Assembly: GCA_963697355.1 (NCBI GenBank)
Contig: CAVONV010000023.1
Coordinates: 1,240,001 to 1,304,000, forward strand
Direction: 5' to 3'
DNA from: CAVONV01 sp963697355
Lineage (GTDB): Bacteria > Acidobacteriota > Vicinamibacteria > Marinacidobacterales > DATDRI01
Length of the DNA stretch: 64,000 bases
In this document: piece by piece, positions 1 through 8,669 of the stretch
Layout of the letters: each line of letters begins with the position of its first letter
Position numbering within the stretch: position 1 is the stretch's first letter
The notes under the pieces: generated by a model
What the model saw: the letters and a program-made list of their open reading frames with translations, nothing else
Database searches by the model: none
What the model was told of the DNA's origin: nothing
Position numbers and translations under genes: made by a program

Positions 1-1050
1 GGTGCGGAGCTCCTCGGGAATGAATCGGCCTGGGTTGCGCTCCAACTCCTCGATCCACAGTCCGTCTTTGTTGATCTTGGCCTTGACGTTTCGGTGAGCT
101 GAGCAAGAAACACCCAGGCCGACGGGACAAGACGCACCGTGGCGGGGTAAGCGAATCACTCGGACGTCGAGGGCGAAGTACTTGCCGCCGAACTGGGCAC
201 CGATACCGGTATTGTAGGCACCTTCGAGAAGCTTCCCTTCGAGCTCTATGTCCCGGAACGCTTGGCCACCCTCGTTACCCTTTGTGGGCAAGTGGTCCAA
301 ATAGCCCGTCGAAGCCAGTTTGACAGTCTTCAGGTTGGCTTCCGCCGATGTGCCGCCGACCACGATGGCCAAGTGGTAGGGGGGGCAAGCCGCTGTGCCG
401 AGGGTTTTCATTTTTTCAATCAGGAATTTCTCCAAGCTCTCAGGATTCAAGAGTGCCTTGGTTTGCTGATAGAGGTAGGTCTTATTGGCGGAGCCCCCGC
501 CTTTGGCGACGAAAAGGAAGGAGTACTCCATCCCTTCCTTGGCATAGATGTCGATTTGAGCCGGAAGGTTCGTGCCGGAGTTCTTCTCCTCATACATGGT
601 CAGGGGGATCGTTTGAGAGTAGCGCAAGTTTTCCTTGGTATAGGTTTCGTAGACGCCTTTGGACAAGAGCTCTTCGTCTTTGGCACCGGTCCATACTCTT
701 TGGCCCCTCTTCGCGACGATGGTCGCGGTTCCTGTATCCTGGCAGAAAGGGAGCACACCTTTTGCCGCAACCTCGGCGTTCTTGAGCATCGCCAAAGCCA
801 CTTGGCGGTCGTTGGCACTGGCTTCGGGGTCTTTGAGTATCGCCGCGACTTGCTCCAGGTGAGCGGGTCTCAACAGAAAAGAAGCATCGCGCATGGCTTC
901 TTTGGCCAACTTCGTCAGTGCCTCCGGTTCGATTTTGAGGATTTCTTCCCCGTCGAATTGGGCGATGGAGACATGGTCTTTCGTCAACAGTCGGTAGCGC
1001 GTGTCATCTTTACCGAGGGGAAATGGATCCTGGTACTTGAACTCTGCCAT
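1..1050 (-). CDS. fumA: Fumarate hydratase class I (FumA/FumB type), 3'-truncated by window edge
   Basis: Class I fumarases are oxygen-sensitive [4Fe-4S] enzymes that interconvert fumarate and malate in the TCA cycle. The reverse strand reads MAEFKYQDPFPLGKDDTRYR from an ATG at 1050, and 350 codons are visible before the edge. The match to the E. coli FumA N-terminal domain is close throughout: AAKGVLPFCQDTGT near residue 103 holds the first cluster Cys, GTAACPPYH the second, and RLPRHGASCPVGLGVSC the third. The visible part ends at NPGRFIPEELRT, just before the C-terminal beta domain, so the rest lies to the left. Only lipoproteins follow upstream, so it is probably monocistronic. Identity is as sure as reading allows. 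Confidence 0.95.
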   Translation of the reverse strand, partial: MAEFKYQDPFPLGKDDTRYRLLTKDHVSIAQFDGEEILKIEPEALTKLAKEAMRDASFLLRPAHLEQVAAILKDPEASANDRQVALAMLKNAEVAAKGVLPFCQDTGTATIVAKRGQRVWTGAKDEELLSKGVYETYTKENLRYSQTIPLTMYEEKNSGTNLPAQIDIYAKEGMEYSFLFVAKGGGSANKTYLYQQTKALLNPESLEKFLIEKMKTLGTAACPPYHLAIVVGGTSAEANLKTVKLASTGYLDHLPTKGNEGGQAFRDIELEGKLLEGAYNTGIGAQFGGKYFALDVRVIRLPRHGASCPVGLGVSCSAHRNVKAKINKDGLWIEELERNPGRFIPEELRT

Positions 1051-1189
1051 TGTTGGTCTCCTTGCCGGCCTAAAATGTTTTTCTGCTGAAACATACGCGC
1101 AGGTCACGGACCCTGCCGTTTCCACCAGCTCGATCGAAGCCTACATTTTGAGACGGATCACCACGAGAAACAAATGCAATGAATGCAAT

Positions 1190-1348
1190 GGGGACAGTCC
1201 CCACCTATTTGCTTGAAAACAAGCGTTTTTCAGTGAGGACTGTCCCCAAATTTCCCGGAAAAGTCGGGAACAGGTGATGGATATGATTGAGGCTTTATGA
1301 TTGACCTGTCCCCGTTATGATCACGTGTTTTGGTTGGGGACTGTCCCC
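1190..1348. repeat. Cluster of GGGGACAGTCCCC-type palindromes
   Basis: The 300-base gap between fumA and the META lipoprotein holds no gene. It holds four copies of one short palindromic word: GGGGACAGTCCCC at 1190-1202, GGACTGTCCCC at 1237-1247, GACCTGTCCCC at 1303-1313 and GGGGACTGTCCCC at 1336-1348. A fifth copy lies inside the neighbouring truncated gene at 1816-1828. Related GGGGACCTGTCCCC words recur near 33.3 kb and 36.1 kb. The form recalls REP-type elements mobilised by RAYT (Y1) transposases, but no such transposase gene is in the window. Confidence 0.75.
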
Positions 1349-1350
1349 AA

Positions 1351-1764
1351 TTAGTTGAGATTGAACCGCATGGTGCCGCCGGCGTAGTCCATGAGAAGTT
1401 CCTGGCCCTGGCGGGCGTATCGCGAAATGCTGCCGAGCGCCGCCATATAGGTGCTATCTAGCGAGTCGTCTCCGCAATAGGCTAGTGTGCATCCCAACAA
1501 TCCGATGGATAGGTTGTTCCCGTTGGCTTCGTAGCTTCCGTTGCAGCGGTTGCAGTCGACAGTCAATTGGAGGGAGTCGTCGGCGTTGAAGCGAGCCGTG
1601 AATTTTTCTGGATTAGGAACGGCTATCGTGCTCCCGTCGTTCAACTCGAACGCTTGTAGTTCCCAGTTCCCTTGAACCTCGGAAACCGAACTGGGAAGTG
1701 TCGCTGTGTCACAGGAGACCAAAGCAAGACCCGCAAACAACACTAAAAGTGCGTACTTTTTCAA
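1351..1764 (-). CDS. META/HslJ-like domain lipoprotein
   Basis: A 137-residue predicted lipoprotein. The signal peptide ends in the lipobox ALVSC, and the mature part is one META domain of the kind found in HslJ and YscW-like proteins. Visible family features are the early WELQAF strand, then CNRCNGSYEANGNNLSIG, matching the family pattern CN..xGxYxxxGxxLxI, and the closing MRFNLN. The start is a TTG at 1764 with GAGGTG about eight bases upstream. META proteins of this size sit in the outer membrane or periplasm and are linked to stress or antibiotic tolerance; the function here is unknown. It lies 17 bases downstream of a truncated paralogue with which it shares most of its first 45 residues. 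Two extra Cys pairs in the mature part may form disulfides. Confidence 0.75.
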   Translation of the reverse strand: MKKYALLVLFAGLALVSCDTATLPSSVSEVQGNWELQAFELNDGSTIAVPNPEKFTARFNADDSLQLTVDCNRCNGSYEANGNNLSIGLLGCTLAYCGDDSLDSTYMAALGSISRYARQGQELLMDYAGGTMRFNLN

Positions 1765-1781
1765 TTTTTCACCTCATCAGC

Positions 1782-1979
1782 TCATTGTCCGAGCTCTTCC
1801 GTTAAGTATGAGTAAGGACTGTCCCCACTGGACGGGTTGCTGTTTAGCTCGAACGCTTGCAGTTGCCATGTGCCTTGAACCTCGGACAACTCACTCGGGG
1901 GAGTCGCTGTGTCGCACGAGACGAACGCGAGCCCTCCTAGTAGGATCATCCAGCTGTGTTTCTTCCAGAAATTCAACAT
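1782..1979 (-). pseudogene. Truncated paralogue of the META lipoprotein
   Basis: The 65-residue frame begins with a lipoprotein signal (LGGLAFVSC) and SELSEVQGTWQLQAFELN, nearly the same as the start of the downstream 1351-1764 protein. Similarity stops exactly after FELN. There the sequence runs into a copy of the GGGGACAGTCC palindrome word (1816-1828) and ends 23 codons later with unrelated residues. A strong AAGGAGGG ribosome site precedes its ATG, so it may still be translated as a short lipopeptide. It is read here as a tandem duplication broken by insertion of, or recombination at, the repeat. It is also the first gene after the ABC ATPase, on the same strand. Confidence 0.6.
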
Positions 1980-2021
1980 GCCCTCCTTGTCGTATGATGC
2001 TACGTCACTCGATGGGACGAC

Positions 2022-2864
2022 TCAGCCGCGACTCAGCTGAACCTGCGGCAGCGCGCTGTCCAACGTATGAGCCCACGAGCTGTCCATCGTGATCCGCCCG
2101 TCCTTCATTCGTACGATTCTCTCCGAGTAGTCCGCAGCCTCGCGGCTATGAGTGATCATCACGATAGTCTGCCCTAGTTCGCTATTCAGTTTTCTCAGCA
2201 TGTCCAAAACGATTCCGGAGCTCCCTGAGTCAAGGTTCCCCGTTGGCTCGTCGGCCAGGAGGATTGACGGACGGTTGATGATGGCCCGTGCCAGAGCAAC
2301 CCTTTGCTGTTCTCCTCCAGAAAGCTCCGTGGGTTTATGCTTCAGTTTGTTCCCCAATCCAAGAAACTCGAGCAGCTCTTGGCGTCTTTGGCCGTCACCG
2401 GCATGACGGGCACCTCCGTTGGCGTAGATTCTTTCCGCAAGTTTGAGGTTGTCTACCACACTCAATGTTGGAAAGAGGTTGAAACGCTGGAAGACAAAGC
2501 CTATTTCTTGACGCCGAAGGTCGGTTCTTTTGGCGTCCGTCATCTCCGAAAGGTTGCGACCGCCGATCCAGACCTGACCTTTGGTCGGTGACAGGAGCCC
2601 GCCAATGACGTGAAGCAACGTCGATTTTCCCGAGCCGGAGCTTCCCATGATGGAGACAAACTCGCCCTCGGCGACATCCAAGTCGACACCACGTAGCGCT
2701 GGGACGATGACCTTTCCCATCTTGTAGTGCATCTCGAGCCCGACGGTCTTTAATACCGTTTCTTTGGGTCCGCGCCGACTCGAGCTCCTTTCTTGAAAAG
2801 ACATATCGGTCGTGTGAACGAATACAGGTTGCAGTCTTGTGCTAACGAGAACATCTTCGCTCAT
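2022..2864 (-). CDS. ABC transporter ATP-binding protein, LolD/MacB-like
   Basis: The ATPase domain powers a MacB/FtsX-type exporter or lipoprotein-release system. All motifs are present: Walker A GSSGSGKST, Q-loop FVFQRFNLF, signature LSGGEQQRVALARA, Walker B ILLADEPTGNLD and H-loop ITHS. About 40 extra residues precede the domain. The start at 2864 is supported by GGAGG nine bases upstream; a Met 21 residues further in is the alternative. Family members normally sit beside a permease and a membrane-fusion protein. Here the neighbours are META lipoproteins, and the only FtsX-type permeases in the window are 35 kb away, so the partner is unknown. No defect is visible. Confidence 0.9.
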   Translation of the reverse strand: MSEDVLVSTRLQPVFVHTTDMSFQERSSSRRGPKETVLKTVGLEMHYKMGKVIVPALRGVDLDVAEGEFVSIMGSSGSGKSTLLHVIGGLLSPTKGQVWIGGRNLSEMTDAKRTDLRRQEIGFVFQRFNLFPTLSVVDNLKLAERIYANGGARHAGDGQRRQELLEFLGLGNKLKHKPTELSGGEQQRVALARAIINRPSILLADEPTGNLDSGSSGIVLDMLRKLNSELGQTIVMITHSREAADYSERIVRMKDGRITMDSSWAHTLDSALPQVQLSRG

Positions 2865-3183
2865 GAAATGTGGCCTCCATCCTTACCGCTGTCAGGTGTC
2901 ATTTCGTCTCCATGGCTTCTTATAGCAATGACTGTTCCAGGTGGTCCCATTTCTTTGAAAAGATGCGCCGTTGATTTATCGTGTTGATATTAAAGGGGTT
3001 AAGACTGTACTCCGACGGCGGACAATGCTGACGAGGCCACAGACTGTACCGAGAAAGCGACGATCTTGTCCACCAAACGGATAGTTTCTAACCGTTTGGC
3101 TAGCCCCTGAAAGACTCGGGCCGGAATGGGGCGAGACCTGGGGGCCTCCTCGTGTCGTTCGGATAATCCTACCGATAGTCCGC

Positions 3184-3189
3184 TATAAT
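3184..3189 (+). promoter_or_regulatory. Consensus -10 hexamer (TATAAT) before the glycosyltransferase operon
   Basis: TATAAT lies 10 bases before the TTG start of the GT87 gene, so the transcript would have almost no leader. I see no good -35 at the usual spacing. The rest of the 335-base gap from 2865 shows no gene or strong repeat. Confidence 0.4.
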
Positions 3190-3199
3190 TTAGGCGATT

Positions 3200-4360
3200 T
3201 TGAAACGTCTGGTTTGTGCCTTTCTCATACTGTTGGCCGTCGGGATATCTCTGCAAGTCGCACTCATCAAACGCCCACCGAACTATCGCGTCGTCACGAA
3301 GGCCGCTCAGAACATTCTCGAAGGGGCCCACCCTTACGAGCCTCAGGAAGGCTTGGACTACTACAAGTACAGTCCCTTGGCTGGAATACTGACCGCCCCC
3401 TTCCTTTTCCTGCCGGATAGCGTTGGGATATTCCTGTTTGTTTTCCTGCAACTAGGACTCTTCATTTGGGCCTTCTCGAAATGGGCCGCACGTGCTCACC
3501 TCACGGGGTTAAGTTGGCAGAGCATTGCGGTCGTTGCTTTTTTTTCGACGATCTTCGACGTGACGGTAGCCGTTCAGAATGGCCAGGTGAATGTGGGCAT
3601 CTTTGCCTTGATGTTCTTCGCCGCGGCCCAATACGCTGAAGGAAAACTCGTACGAGCCGGATTGGTTCTTTCCTTGGCGACCAACCTCAAGCTTTTCCCG
3701 TTTACCCTCGGGCTATGTCTCTTGATGGGGCTCAAGAAGAAATATTGGATGGCCTTTTTCGGGGGTGTGTTGTTGTGGATGGCCCTTCCCTCGATTCTCA
3801 TCGGATTCGAAGCGAATCGGCGCCTCCACAGCGAGTGGCTTCAACTCATGACCTGGGATCAGACTCGCGACTTGACTATGCTGGATGTGGGGAGTTTCCT
3901 CGCACTCCACTTTGGTATGGATCCCGCCATCCGTAACCTGCTGGCGGTGACGGTCGGTCTCTTGATCGGACTCGGCGCACTATACGTTTTCAAAAGACAG
4001 CGAAACGACCTCGTGGATCGGTTTCTACTTCCTATCAATGGTCTCTACGTTCTCCTGTTTTCCTATCTCAGTGAGTCGCCTACTTCCGTCCTTGCTGTGG
4101 CTGGTATCTTCCTCATCGGTATCGAAGCGCTATCAGGCAGGAAACGAGCAGCACTCTATTGGGTACATTGGGGCATTGCCCTGATGCTTGTTCCGATCTT
4201 CTATTCGGATCTTGTCCCAAACAACTGGGGCGAGTGGGCGCGCGCCTTCCATCTCAAGACAATCGGATACCTATACGTATCGGTTGTCCTTGGTTTCGTT
4301 TTCTGCCGTCGATACCTTGGACAAGGGTCGGCCGAGCCCAACGGAGCTCTCGGCGGGTGA
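3200..4360 (+). CDS. GT87-family (DUF2029) membrane glycosyltransferase
   Basis: A 386-residue polytopic membrane protein of the GT87/DUF2029 group, GT-C enzymes that use polyprenyl-phosphate-linked sugars (often mannose) on the outer face of the inner membrane. The N-terminus is a membrane anchor, followed by the acidic/aromatic loop EGLDYYKYSPLAG, where KYSPL is a recurring family signature, then about nine hydrophobic segments and a central QNGQVNVGIFALMF helix. The start is a TTG at 3200; a TAG stop at 3191-3193 prevents extension. Its stop overlaps the start of the next glycosyltransferase, so the two are probably co-translated. The acceptor is unknown. A second GT87-like gene lies at 15.5-16.6 kb. 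Confidence 0.75.
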   Translation: MKRLVCAFLILLAVGISLQVALIKRPPNYRVVTKAAQNILEGAHPYEPQEGLDYYKYSPLAGILTAPFLFLPDSVGIFLFVFLQLGLFIWAFSKWAARAHLTGLSWQSIAVVAFFSTIFDVTVAVQNGQVNVGIFALMFFAAAQYAEGKLVRAGLVLSLATNLKLFPFTLGLCLLMGLKKKYWMAFFGGVLLWMALPSILIGFEANRRLHSEWLQLMTWDQTRDLTMLDVGSFLALHFGMDPAIRNLLAVTVGLLIGLGALYVFKRQRNDLVDRFLLPINGLYVLLFSYLSESPTSVLAVAGIFLIGIEALSGRKRAALYWVHWGIALMLVPIFYSDLVPNNWGEWARAFHLKTIGYLYVSVVLGFVFCRRYLGQGSAEPNGALGG

Positions 4361-5808
4361 AGCGTCTTTGCCGGTGGATCCGAATCGGTTTTGAACCGGG
4401 TGAGATCACTCTCGGGCGATACCTGGCAGTGGCTCTTCTTTTGAGGCTTCCCGCCGTATTCTTTAGCCGGGGCTACGATTTCCTCGACCATCAATTTCAG
4501 TACGTCGACCCCGCTTACCATATCGCTTTCGACGGAAGCTGGCACCAATACCACGATTACGTACAAGGTCTCCGATCCTGGGTGTATCCCGGGATCCTGG
4601 CTGTGATATTCAAGGCCGTGGCTTCGGTGGGTATCACTGAGCCGCGCGCCATGATGGCAGCTACACGCTTGATCCACGGTGCCGTTTCCCTCGCGCCCTT
4701 GGCCGCCCTTTGGATTCTCATCGTGCGGTGGAGCGGTTGGAGAAATCAACGACCGTTGCTACTGTTCATCGCCGCAAACGCTCTGGTGGTTTACAGTGGA
4801 GTGCAGCCAACCGGACCGACGTTTGCCGTTGGTTTGGCCTTGACGTCGGTCTTCCTTTTCCAGGGTCCTGGTCGACTCTGGCCCTTTATCTCCGGTCTTC
4901 TTCTCGGCCTATCGTTCGCCTGTCGCTTTCAAGACGCGTTCTATGGCCCAGTGCTTCTCGTGGTGGGTTTGTTCCAAAAACGATGGGGGGCATCGCTTTC
5001 CTTCACAATCGGAGCCGCAATCACGGTGACGCTGCAAGGTCTCGTCGACCTGTGGACGTGGGGGAGCTTTTTGCACAGCCCTTTCCGCTATGTTTCATGG
5101 AACATTTTCGAGGGTGCTGCGGAAAGCTACGGCCAGCAGCCGGTATGGTACTATGCGGCGTTTCTCTGTGGAGTATTGGTGCTCATCCCACCCTTTCTTA
5201 GGAGCGGATTTGGCGCCCTCGTCGAAGGCGGGAAGCGTCTTCCCGTGTTGATATCAACTGCGGCCGTCTATCTCTTCTTGCATAACCTCGTGACGCGAAA
5301 GTCGTTCCGCTTCGTGCTCGCGGCCGTCATACTCCTCCTCGTCGTCTATGCTTCCGAACTCCTCTTTCGAAAGGTCTCAGATTCAAGACTTCGAACCCTT
5401 CACCGCCACGTCTTCGTTGCCGCCCACATCCTTGCTCTCATCCTGGTGAGTTTTTGGTATCCCCACCGGGGACCCGTGGAGGCGGCACTCACATTGGGAG
5501 CGCAAGAGGATTTCCGAGGCCGACTGGTGGTGGTCGGCGGGACCAACGATGACGTGGGGGGGCACTATTATCTTCAGAGAAAAGAACTCGACGTTATTTC
5601 CGTGGAGCGAGTGGCATTGGCGCAGTGGATCCGTCGACAACGTCCGGAAGTGCCCCTGTACATCATGGTGGTCCGGAGGCCTCTTGACTCTCTCACCCTA
5701 GCGGAAGGGTACGTGCTCGATGACCTTGGAGCCTACAACGACTGGCCGGACGTCAAGGACAACACGCGACGGTTTCTCTATCGGCTGCAAAGAGTTGAGA
5801 CAAGATAG
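4357..5808 (+). CDS. GT22-like (ALG9/PIG-B type) membrane mannosyltransferase
   Basis: A 483-residue polytopic GT-C protein. The first loop, DHQFQYVDPAYHIAFD followed by QGLRSWVYPGILA, resembles the GT22 family signature: an acidic HPDE/DHQ-like motif, then a G-x-RS-x-x-x-PG segment. That family includes eukaryotic ALG9, ALG12 and PIG-B. About ten hydrophobic segments follow, and the C-terminal 120 residues look like a soluble domain. The longest frame begins earlier (4159) inside the GT87 gene, but the GTG at 4357 is preferred. It forms a GTGA overlap with the upstream stop, has GGAG about ten bases before it, and removes a stretch that only shadows the previous gene. Substrate and product are unknown; a polyprenyl-phosphate-mannose donor is inferred. 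Confidence 0.65.
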   Translation: MKRLCRWIRIGFEPGEITLGRYLAVALLLRLPAVFFSRGYDFLDHQFQYVDPAYHIAFDGSWHQYHDYVQGLRSWVYPGILAVIFKAVASVGITEPRAMMAATRLIHGAVSLAPLAALWILIVRWSGWRNQRPLLLFIAANALVVYSGVQPTGPTFAVGLALTSVFLFQGPGRLWPFISGLLLGLSFACRFQDAFYGPVLLVVGLFQKRWGASLSFTIGAAITVTLQGLVDLWTWGSFLHSPFRYVSWNIFEGAAESYGQQPVWYYAAFLCGVLVLIPPFLRSGFGALVEGGKRLPVLISTAAVYLFLHNLVTRKSFRFVLAAVILLLVVYASELLFRKVSDSRLRTLHRHVFVAAHILALILVSFWYPHRGPVEAALTLGAQEDFRGRLVVVGGTNDDVGGHYYLQRKELDVISVERVALAQWIRRQRPEVPLYIMVVRRPLDSLTLAEGYVLDDLGAYNDWPDVKDNTRRFLYRLQRVETR

Positions 5809-5982
5809 CCTTGAGGATTTCGGGACTTCCACCTTTGTCACCAAGGCCTATCGAAACGTGCCCATCTTTTGCCAGCGTCGGCACTCCGGAAAAACATTTG
5901 AGGCTCGATCGGTAAAGGACTTCTCGGCGCCGGGGCCGACTCCCGGGTATGGGATACCTGTTTCGTGGTCGAGCCGGTCGTC

Positions 5983-8640
5983 CTACAGCAATGGCCCAAG
6001 GATGAGACTGTTCAGGAAGAGAAGATTGAGTCCGTACCAGTAACCGCGGAAAGTTGGGTCACAGGCAAAGAAGATGACTCGCCCCCGACCCACGGGCTGG
6101 ATCACGACGAAGGGCCGGCCTGCCAATTTCTCTTTGTCCGAGCTCGCCATGAAGCCGTCGAGCAGAAGAGTCCCTTCGTCACTCTCGTAGCGGGCAACAG
6201 CCCGAGCACGACCCTCCTCCGCAATCTTCAGTAAGACCGGATAGGCGCCGGGCACCGCAAACTGTTCGCGGTGATACCCGGAAGCGAGGAGAGAAAAACC
6301 GATCTCTTGAAGTCCCGGCTTCCAGGTTGTGGTCTCGACGTCGGCGGCGAGCGATTCTTCCCAACGAGCACGGAGCGACGGTCCGTTCGTTTGCTCGGCC
6401 CATCCTTCGAGCTCCACACCAGAACCGAGTACCTCGTCCGTCGCGATGACTTCCGCTGCGCCCTGGACGGCTACGAGCGTGCCACCGCCGAGCACGTAAC
6501 GACGCAGGTTCTCGACATCAAGGATCCCCTTGTAACCAGCGCTGAACCCCGGACCGCCGCGAATATCCATACCCGCATGGGGCAGAACCACGGCCGTGTA
6601 TTTCGACAGGTCCCGGCGGTTGATGGTCTCGAGCATCACGGGCGTGAAGGTGAATCCGAAATCCGCCTCCAGCACGGTTCGAATACCGCCAAAGATGTGA
6701 TCTTGAGACACCGGCTGATCGGCGACCACGGCCACGAAAGGTTTGGGAATAGGCGCCAAGCGACGGTCGTCTCCAAAAGCCACACCGGCATCGGTGTAGG
6801 GGCCGGCCACTTCGACGGCCCGACCCACATGCTCTTGAACGAGCTCTTCGAGACGAGCGCCGAGTCCCTCCGGATTGCGCCCGCGTATGGCGGCCCAGGT
6901 TCCCTTAGGGTAGTTTCGATCTCTGATACGGAAGGGCGCCCGGAAGACGCGCCACCTGTAGCCTTCCCTCATCATTCGTATAACAATGCGGTAGCTCGCC
7001 TCTTGGCCGGCTGGAAGAAGGTAAGCATAGGGTGGACCGTCACGCACGATGCGCTCGACACTTCCCTCGCGAACGGAAGGTCCCTCGACGAAATCACGTC
7101 TTGCAGCAATCGGCTGTTCCACCGCATAGGCCTCGACGCCAAAGAGGAAGGGCATCACACCCCAGGTCGTGTCGTAATAAGGCATCTTGCGGGAAAAGGG
7201 TACGAGTACTTCCGGCTCACCGCTTTCGACCACTGGGTCGAGGAGCGTCCGGGCGAGCCGCGCCATCGGCTGTACCATATTAATGACGTAGCTTCCCTTG
7301 GGAAAGGTCCGTTGCGAAGCCCGACCGACCTGGTAGAAATCATGCGCTTCGGTTGTGACGTCCTCCTCGAGCCGCTCGACTTGGATCCCTTGAAGCGTGA
7401 GCCGCTCGACGATGCGCCGCACCTTTGACGAATCGACGCCCGGCCCGTCGACCGGAAAGACCACCTCGCGCACCGGCCCCGAGCGAGCTTCCTCGACCGC
7501 CTTCAATACGACTTGATGCGCATCCTGGAGCAGCTCTTCGCGCCTTTCAGCCGCAATCTCGAGAAATGACCAGGTTCCCACCGAATGGCGGTCCATGGCC
7601 ATACGCATGGTGGCGATGGTTCCGTCGGTTCGGACAAAAGCTTCGGTCTTCTGAGGACGGCCCCCGAACGTCTCGTAAAGGAAGGCACTCACTGAAGGTC
7701 CGAGCATTCCCCAGGAGAGACCAAAGCTCACACTCGTCACTCCCTCATAGCCCTCTCGCGTGTTGAAGGACCAGCCTCGTCGCCCGAAGTGATCGCTCGC
7801 TCGTCTCGCCACGGCCTCCCACCACTTCGAAGCCTCCTCCGGCCACAGCGGATGGTGGGGCGGTGGGAAGGGTGGAAGAAAAATGACGTCGGGACCACTG
7901 TGAATATCGAGGAGGAGTTGCGGTCGCCAGTGCACGAGAGTCCGGGCGACGCCCTGCATCTCAGGGCTCACGAAGAATCCAAAGTCGCGATTCACGTCGA
8001 TGCCAAGAGCGTTGCCGTCCGTGTTCATCCCCCAGTGAGCGCGATTCTCAACGGCGTAGGGATCGACGGAAGCACCATCCACGTCGTAGAGCTTGTGCCA
8101 AGTGACGTAGCGGGCGTGTGAATCCGGGTTGGTGAGCGGGGCCATGATAACCAACACGTTCTCACGAACGTTTCGCGCGACATCATCCTCACGTGTCGCG
8201 AGCTCATAAGCGATTTCCTGCAGAACTTCGACCCCCGCTTCCTCGTCCGTATCTACGATAAAAATGCAGACGATGGCGGGAGTCCCTTCAATCAATTCGG
8301 TCAGCTCGGATGGAGGGAGAGGCTCGAGGGAGTGTGTAAGCCTATGAATCCGTTCCCGATAGGCGTCCTTGGAGGCGAGATGTTTCTCACTGCCGATGAA
8401 AAGAGCCGGCAGAGGCCGACCCTGAATACTCCGGCCGTACTCCTGATACTCCACTCGATCGCTTCGCAGGGCGAGCTCCCGGTAGTACTCGTAGAGATTC
8501 GCCGTGATGGTGTAAGTCGTTCCGAGCTCGTACCCGTGAAACTCGGCAGGACTCGGGATGGATTCTGACTGCTGCGCCCCGGTTGCGTGTGAGGTAAGAA
8601 CGAACCAGAACACAATGGCTGAGCCAACAAGAGGTCTCAT
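5983..8640 (-). CDS. Secreted M14-family zinc peptidase-like protein with substituted first zinc ligand
   Basis: An 885-residue exported protein with a signal peptide at its N-terminus (MRPLVGSAIVF to ATGA). Residues about 40-340 form an M14 carboxypeptidase-like domain: NPDS near 171, DVNRD near 215, the third-ligand histidine in LDIHSGP (H247) and the catalytic-type Glu in FLYETFGG (E323). The usual HxxE zinc motif reads D130-T-D-E133, so the first His is replaced by Asp. A glutamine-amidotransferase-like fold probably occupies the C-terminal third (VVLPHAG, GGTLVAVQGAAE). The start at 8640 has GGGAGGGAGA upstream and begins at the signal peptide; the longer frame only extends into the previous gene. 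It lies 29 bases downstream of another M14 gene, so an operon is likely. Activity is uncertain because of the ligand change. Confidence 0.8.
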   Translation of the reverse strand: MRPLVGSAIVFWFVLTSHATGAQQSESIPSPAEFHGYELGTTYTITANLYEYYRELALRSDRVEYQEYGRSIQGRPLPALFIGSEKHLASKDAYRERIHRLTHSLEPLPPSELTELIEGTPAIVCIFIVDTDEEAGVEVLQEIAYELATREDDVARNVRENVLVIMAPLTNPDSHARYVTWHKLYDVDGASVDPYAVENRAHWGMNTDGNALGIDVNRDFGFFVSPEMQGVARTLVHWRPQLLLDIHSGPDVIFLPPFPPPHHPLWPEEASKWWEAVARRASDHFGRRGWSFNTREGYEGVTSVSFGLSWGMLGPSVSAFLYETFGGRPQKTEAFVRTDGTIATMRMAMDRHSVGTWSFLEIAAERREELLQDAHQVVLKAVEEARSGPVREVVFPVDGPGVDSSKVRRIVERLTLQGIQVERLEEDVTTEAHDFYQVGRASQRTFPKGSYVINMVQPMARLARTLLDPVVESGEPEVLVPFSRKMPYYDTTWGVMPFLFGVEAYAVEQPIAARRDFVEGPSVREGSVERIVRDGPPYAYLLPAGQEASYRIVIRMMREGYRWRVFRAPFRIRDRNYPKGTWAAIRGRNPEGLGARLEELVQEHVGRAVEVAGPYTDAGVAFGDDRRLAPIPKPFVAVVADQPVSQDHIFGGIRTVLEADFGFTFTPVMLETINRRDLSKYTAVVLPHAGMDIRGGPGFSAGYKGILDVENLRRYVLGGGTLVAVQGAAEVIATDEVLGSGVELEGWAEQTNGPSLRARWEESLAADVETTTWKPGLQEIGFSLLASGYHREQFAVPGAYPVLLKIAEEGRARAVARYESDEGTLLLDGFMASSDKEKLAGRPFVVIQPVGRGRVIFFACDPTFRGYWYGLNLLFLNSLILGPLL

Positions 8641-8669
8641 GTTCTCCCTCCCATCGAGCAGGCTTCGAG

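Noticed and set aside
262..1089. A 275-codon plus-strand frame at the left edge
   Set aside because: It is antisense to the fumarase gene, which matches FumA along its whole visible length.
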